This document shows, piece after piece, positions 5,191 to 5,976 of a stretch of 5,976 nt of DNA. The notes beneath the pieces were generated by a model, which worked only from the letters and a program-made list of their open reading frames with translations, did not search any database and was not told the DNA's origin. This DNA is from Candidatus Pacearchaeota archaeon. Its GTDB lineage: Archaea > Nanobdellota > Nanobdellia > Pacearchaeales > GW2011-AR1. The DNA lies in NCBI GenBank assembly GCA_018304205.1, contig JAGVWR010000049.1, forward strand, positions 1 through 5,976, in the 5' to 3' direction. The position numbers and the translations under genes are program-made. Position 1 is the stretch's first letter, and each line of letters starts with the position of its first letter.

Positions 5191-5727
5191 ATGGATAAGA
5201 AAAAAGAGCATGTTGTGATATTTATTGATGGCAGTAATTTTTATCATAGTTCAAAGAAATTAAATGTTGTTGACAAAATTAATTTTCAGAAGCTGATTAA
5301 TGAATTAGTTGGAGATAGGGAACTTGCCAAGGTGTTTTATTATAATTCTCCGTTAGATATTAGTGTTAATCCTAAAATATACTGGAAACAGCAAAAATTC
5401 TTTGATATGCTAAGAAAAATCCCCAAAGTTGAAGTTATATTATGCAAACAAAGAAAAGTTAAGAGAGATGGCAAGTTTGAATATGAAGTTAAAGGCGATG
5501 ATACACATTTGGTAAGCGATCTTGTAGGCGAAGCATATGAAAATCTTTACGATACTGCAATTCTCATTAGTGGTGATGAGGATTTTATTTCACCAATAGA
5601 AAGAGCAAGAAAGTTAGGAAAGAAAATTGAGAACGCATATTTTAGTTCAAGTTCATCATTTAATTTGAGAAATGCTTGCGATAGTTCAATTCATCTTAAT
5701 AAGATATTACACAAAATTATTGATTAA
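5191..5727 (+). CDS. NYN domain protein (PIN-like, LabA/DUF88-type)
   Basis: Member of the NYN superfamily, PIN-like metal-dependent nuclease folds generally thought to act on RNA. The whole 178-residue protein is this one domain: VVIFIDGSNFYH (residues 8-19) with Asp13 and Asn16; a strand VFYYNSP (48-54); a basic hairpin KQRKVKRDGKFEYEVKGDD (86-104), which places Asp104 at the spot where many homologues have KGVD; Asp110; and LISGDEDF (125-132) with Asp129 and Asp131, then a helix and the Gly-Lys-Lys strand. The acidic residues that would bind the metal are all present, so it may be an active nuclease. It has no extra RNA-binding domain. It stands alone between two gaps, 230 bp downstream of an unknown gene and converging on a leftward gene. 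Its RNA target is unknown; proximity to the candidate RNA at 4961-5049 is suggestive only. Confidence 0.9.
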   Translation: MDKKKEHVVIFIDGSNFYHSSKKLNVVDKINFQKLINELVGDRELAKVFYYNSPLDISVNPKIYWKQQKFFDMLRKIPKVEVILCKQRKVKRDGKFEYEVKGDDTHLVSDLVGEAYENLYDTAILISGDEDFISPIERARKLGKKIENAYFSSSSSFNLRNACDSSIHLNKILHKIID

Positions 5728-5737
5728 GAATATAACG

Positions 5738-5767
5738 GCTCTGCATTGCCCGAAGACCATACAGAGC
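5738..5767. other. Hairpin after the NYN gene
   Basis: GCTCTG (5738-5743) and CAGAGC (5762-5767) form a perfect 6-bp stem around an 18-nt loop, 10 nt after the NYN stop. No T-run follows (ATATATC), so it is not a classical intrinsic terminator. It could be a 3'-end-stabilising structure, or chance. The rest of the 131-bp gap holds the AT dyad at 5794-5808 and the G-rich repeat at 5813-5822. Confidence 0.25.
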
Positions 5768-5793
5768 ATATATCAATAATATACAACAAGACG

Positions 5794-5808
5794 AAGTTTA
5801 TAAAACTT
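5794..5808. promoter_or_regulatory. AT-rich dyad with embedded TATA sequence
   Basis: AAGTTT-ATA-AAACTT is a perfect 6-3-6 inverted repeat containing TTTATAAA, an excellent archaeal TATA core in both directions. It lies between two convergent genes, where no promoter for a coding gene is needed. It could drive an antisense or small RNA either way, or the trailing TTTT (5807-5810) could help end rightward transcription of the NYN gene. Confidence 0.25.
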
Positions 5809-5812
5809 TTGG

Positions 5813-5822
5813 GAGGGGGTTG
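5813..5822 (+). repeat. G-rich 10-mer shared with hairpin unit copy 2
   Basis: GAGGGGGTTG is identical to 5040-5049. The two copies flank the NYN gene as direct repeats 773 nt apart. Here the CCCC half of the hairpin is missing; the left flank is CTTTTGG. It may be a degenerate remnant of the same element, or coincidence. Confidence 0.4.
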
Positions 5823-5858
5823 CTAATTCTTGTTCTTTCTTCCGATTCTGAGCATGAG

Positions 5859-5976
5859 TTAGTCTTCCTCTCCATAAATTATCGTTCCAGACCTCATTTT
5901 ATAATCATGTCTTTCTGCATCTGCATTTAGTAAGGCCTTCATAGAGTATCCTGCTAGAACTAAAAAAACTCCTCCA
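5859..5976 (-). CDS. C-terminal end of a probable membrane protein (partial)
   Basis: An open frame enters from the right edge on the minus strand and ends at TAA (5861-5859), giving the last 38 residues of a protein. It starts GGVFLVLAGYSMKALL, a hydrophobic stretch that reads as the end of a transmembrane helix, and closes with a polar, mostly charged tail ending RSGTIIYGEED. Codons (GGA, TTA, GCA, AGA, AAA) match the other genes here, and the other two minus-strand frames are worse, supporting a real gene. The family cannot be identified from this piece. It converges with the NYN gene, leaving 131 bp between the stops. Confidence 0.6.
   Translation of the reverse strand, partial: GGVFLVLAGYSMKALLNADAERHDYKMRSGTIIYGEED

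Noticed and set aside
5124..5801. GAAGTTTAT repeated at 5124-5132 and 5793-5801
   Set aside because: A 9-mer of common bases in AT-rich DNA is likely to recur by chance. It was not treated as an element.

Overview
The window looks like chromosomal DNA of an archaeon, most likely a small-genome, AT-rich DPANN-type lineage (Pacearchaeota/Woesearchaeota-like). This assignment is inferred. It rests on the archaeal style of ScpA, HisRS and the rhomboid protein, on TATA boxes sitting about 24-27 nt before start codons (the spacing expected for leaderless transcripts), on GTG and TTG starts without Shine-Dalgarno sequences, and on strongly A/T-ending codons throughout. No tRNA, rRNA, CRISPR array or insertion sequence was seen.

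Layout. 48-1040 (+) encodes the condensin kleisin ScpA, with its own TATA box at 21-27. 1078-2316 (-) encodes histidyl-tRNA synthetase and converges on scpA. A 58-bp divergent promoter region (2317-2374) holds two back-to-back TATA elements in a 7-4-7 inverted repeat. From it, rightward transcription enters an unrecognised 84-residue ORF whose stop overlaps the start of aroE (2626-3447, shikimate dehydrogenase). Next come a six-helix rhomboid-family intramembrane protease (3486-4094) and a pair of overlapping genes of unknown function (4138-4638 and 4631-4960). After a 230-bp non-coding gap there is a NYN/PIN-like nuclease-fold protein (5191-5727). A 131-bp gap follows, then the 3' end of a leftward gene for a probable membrane protein (5859-5976, running off the right edge).

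Most genes are ordinary housekeeping: chromosome segregation, translation, aromatic amino-acid synthesis and membrane proteolysis. The least ordinary part is 4961-5190. Its first 89 bases contain 46 G/C, far above the surroundings, and carry two copies, 70 nt apart, of a 19-nt hairpin unit (ATGCCCC, a 4-nt loop, GGGGGT, one variable base, G). The stem is identical in both copies and the loop differs completely. Between them are a long hairpin and a GGGCAT that could pair with either ATGCCC. This is a candidate structured non-coding RNA or repeat element lying upstream of a predicted RNase-fold gene. The right half of the unit (GAGGGGGTTG) recurs once more, just beyond the 3' end of that gene. 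This locus and the orphan gene pair before it are the best candidates for something undescribed.
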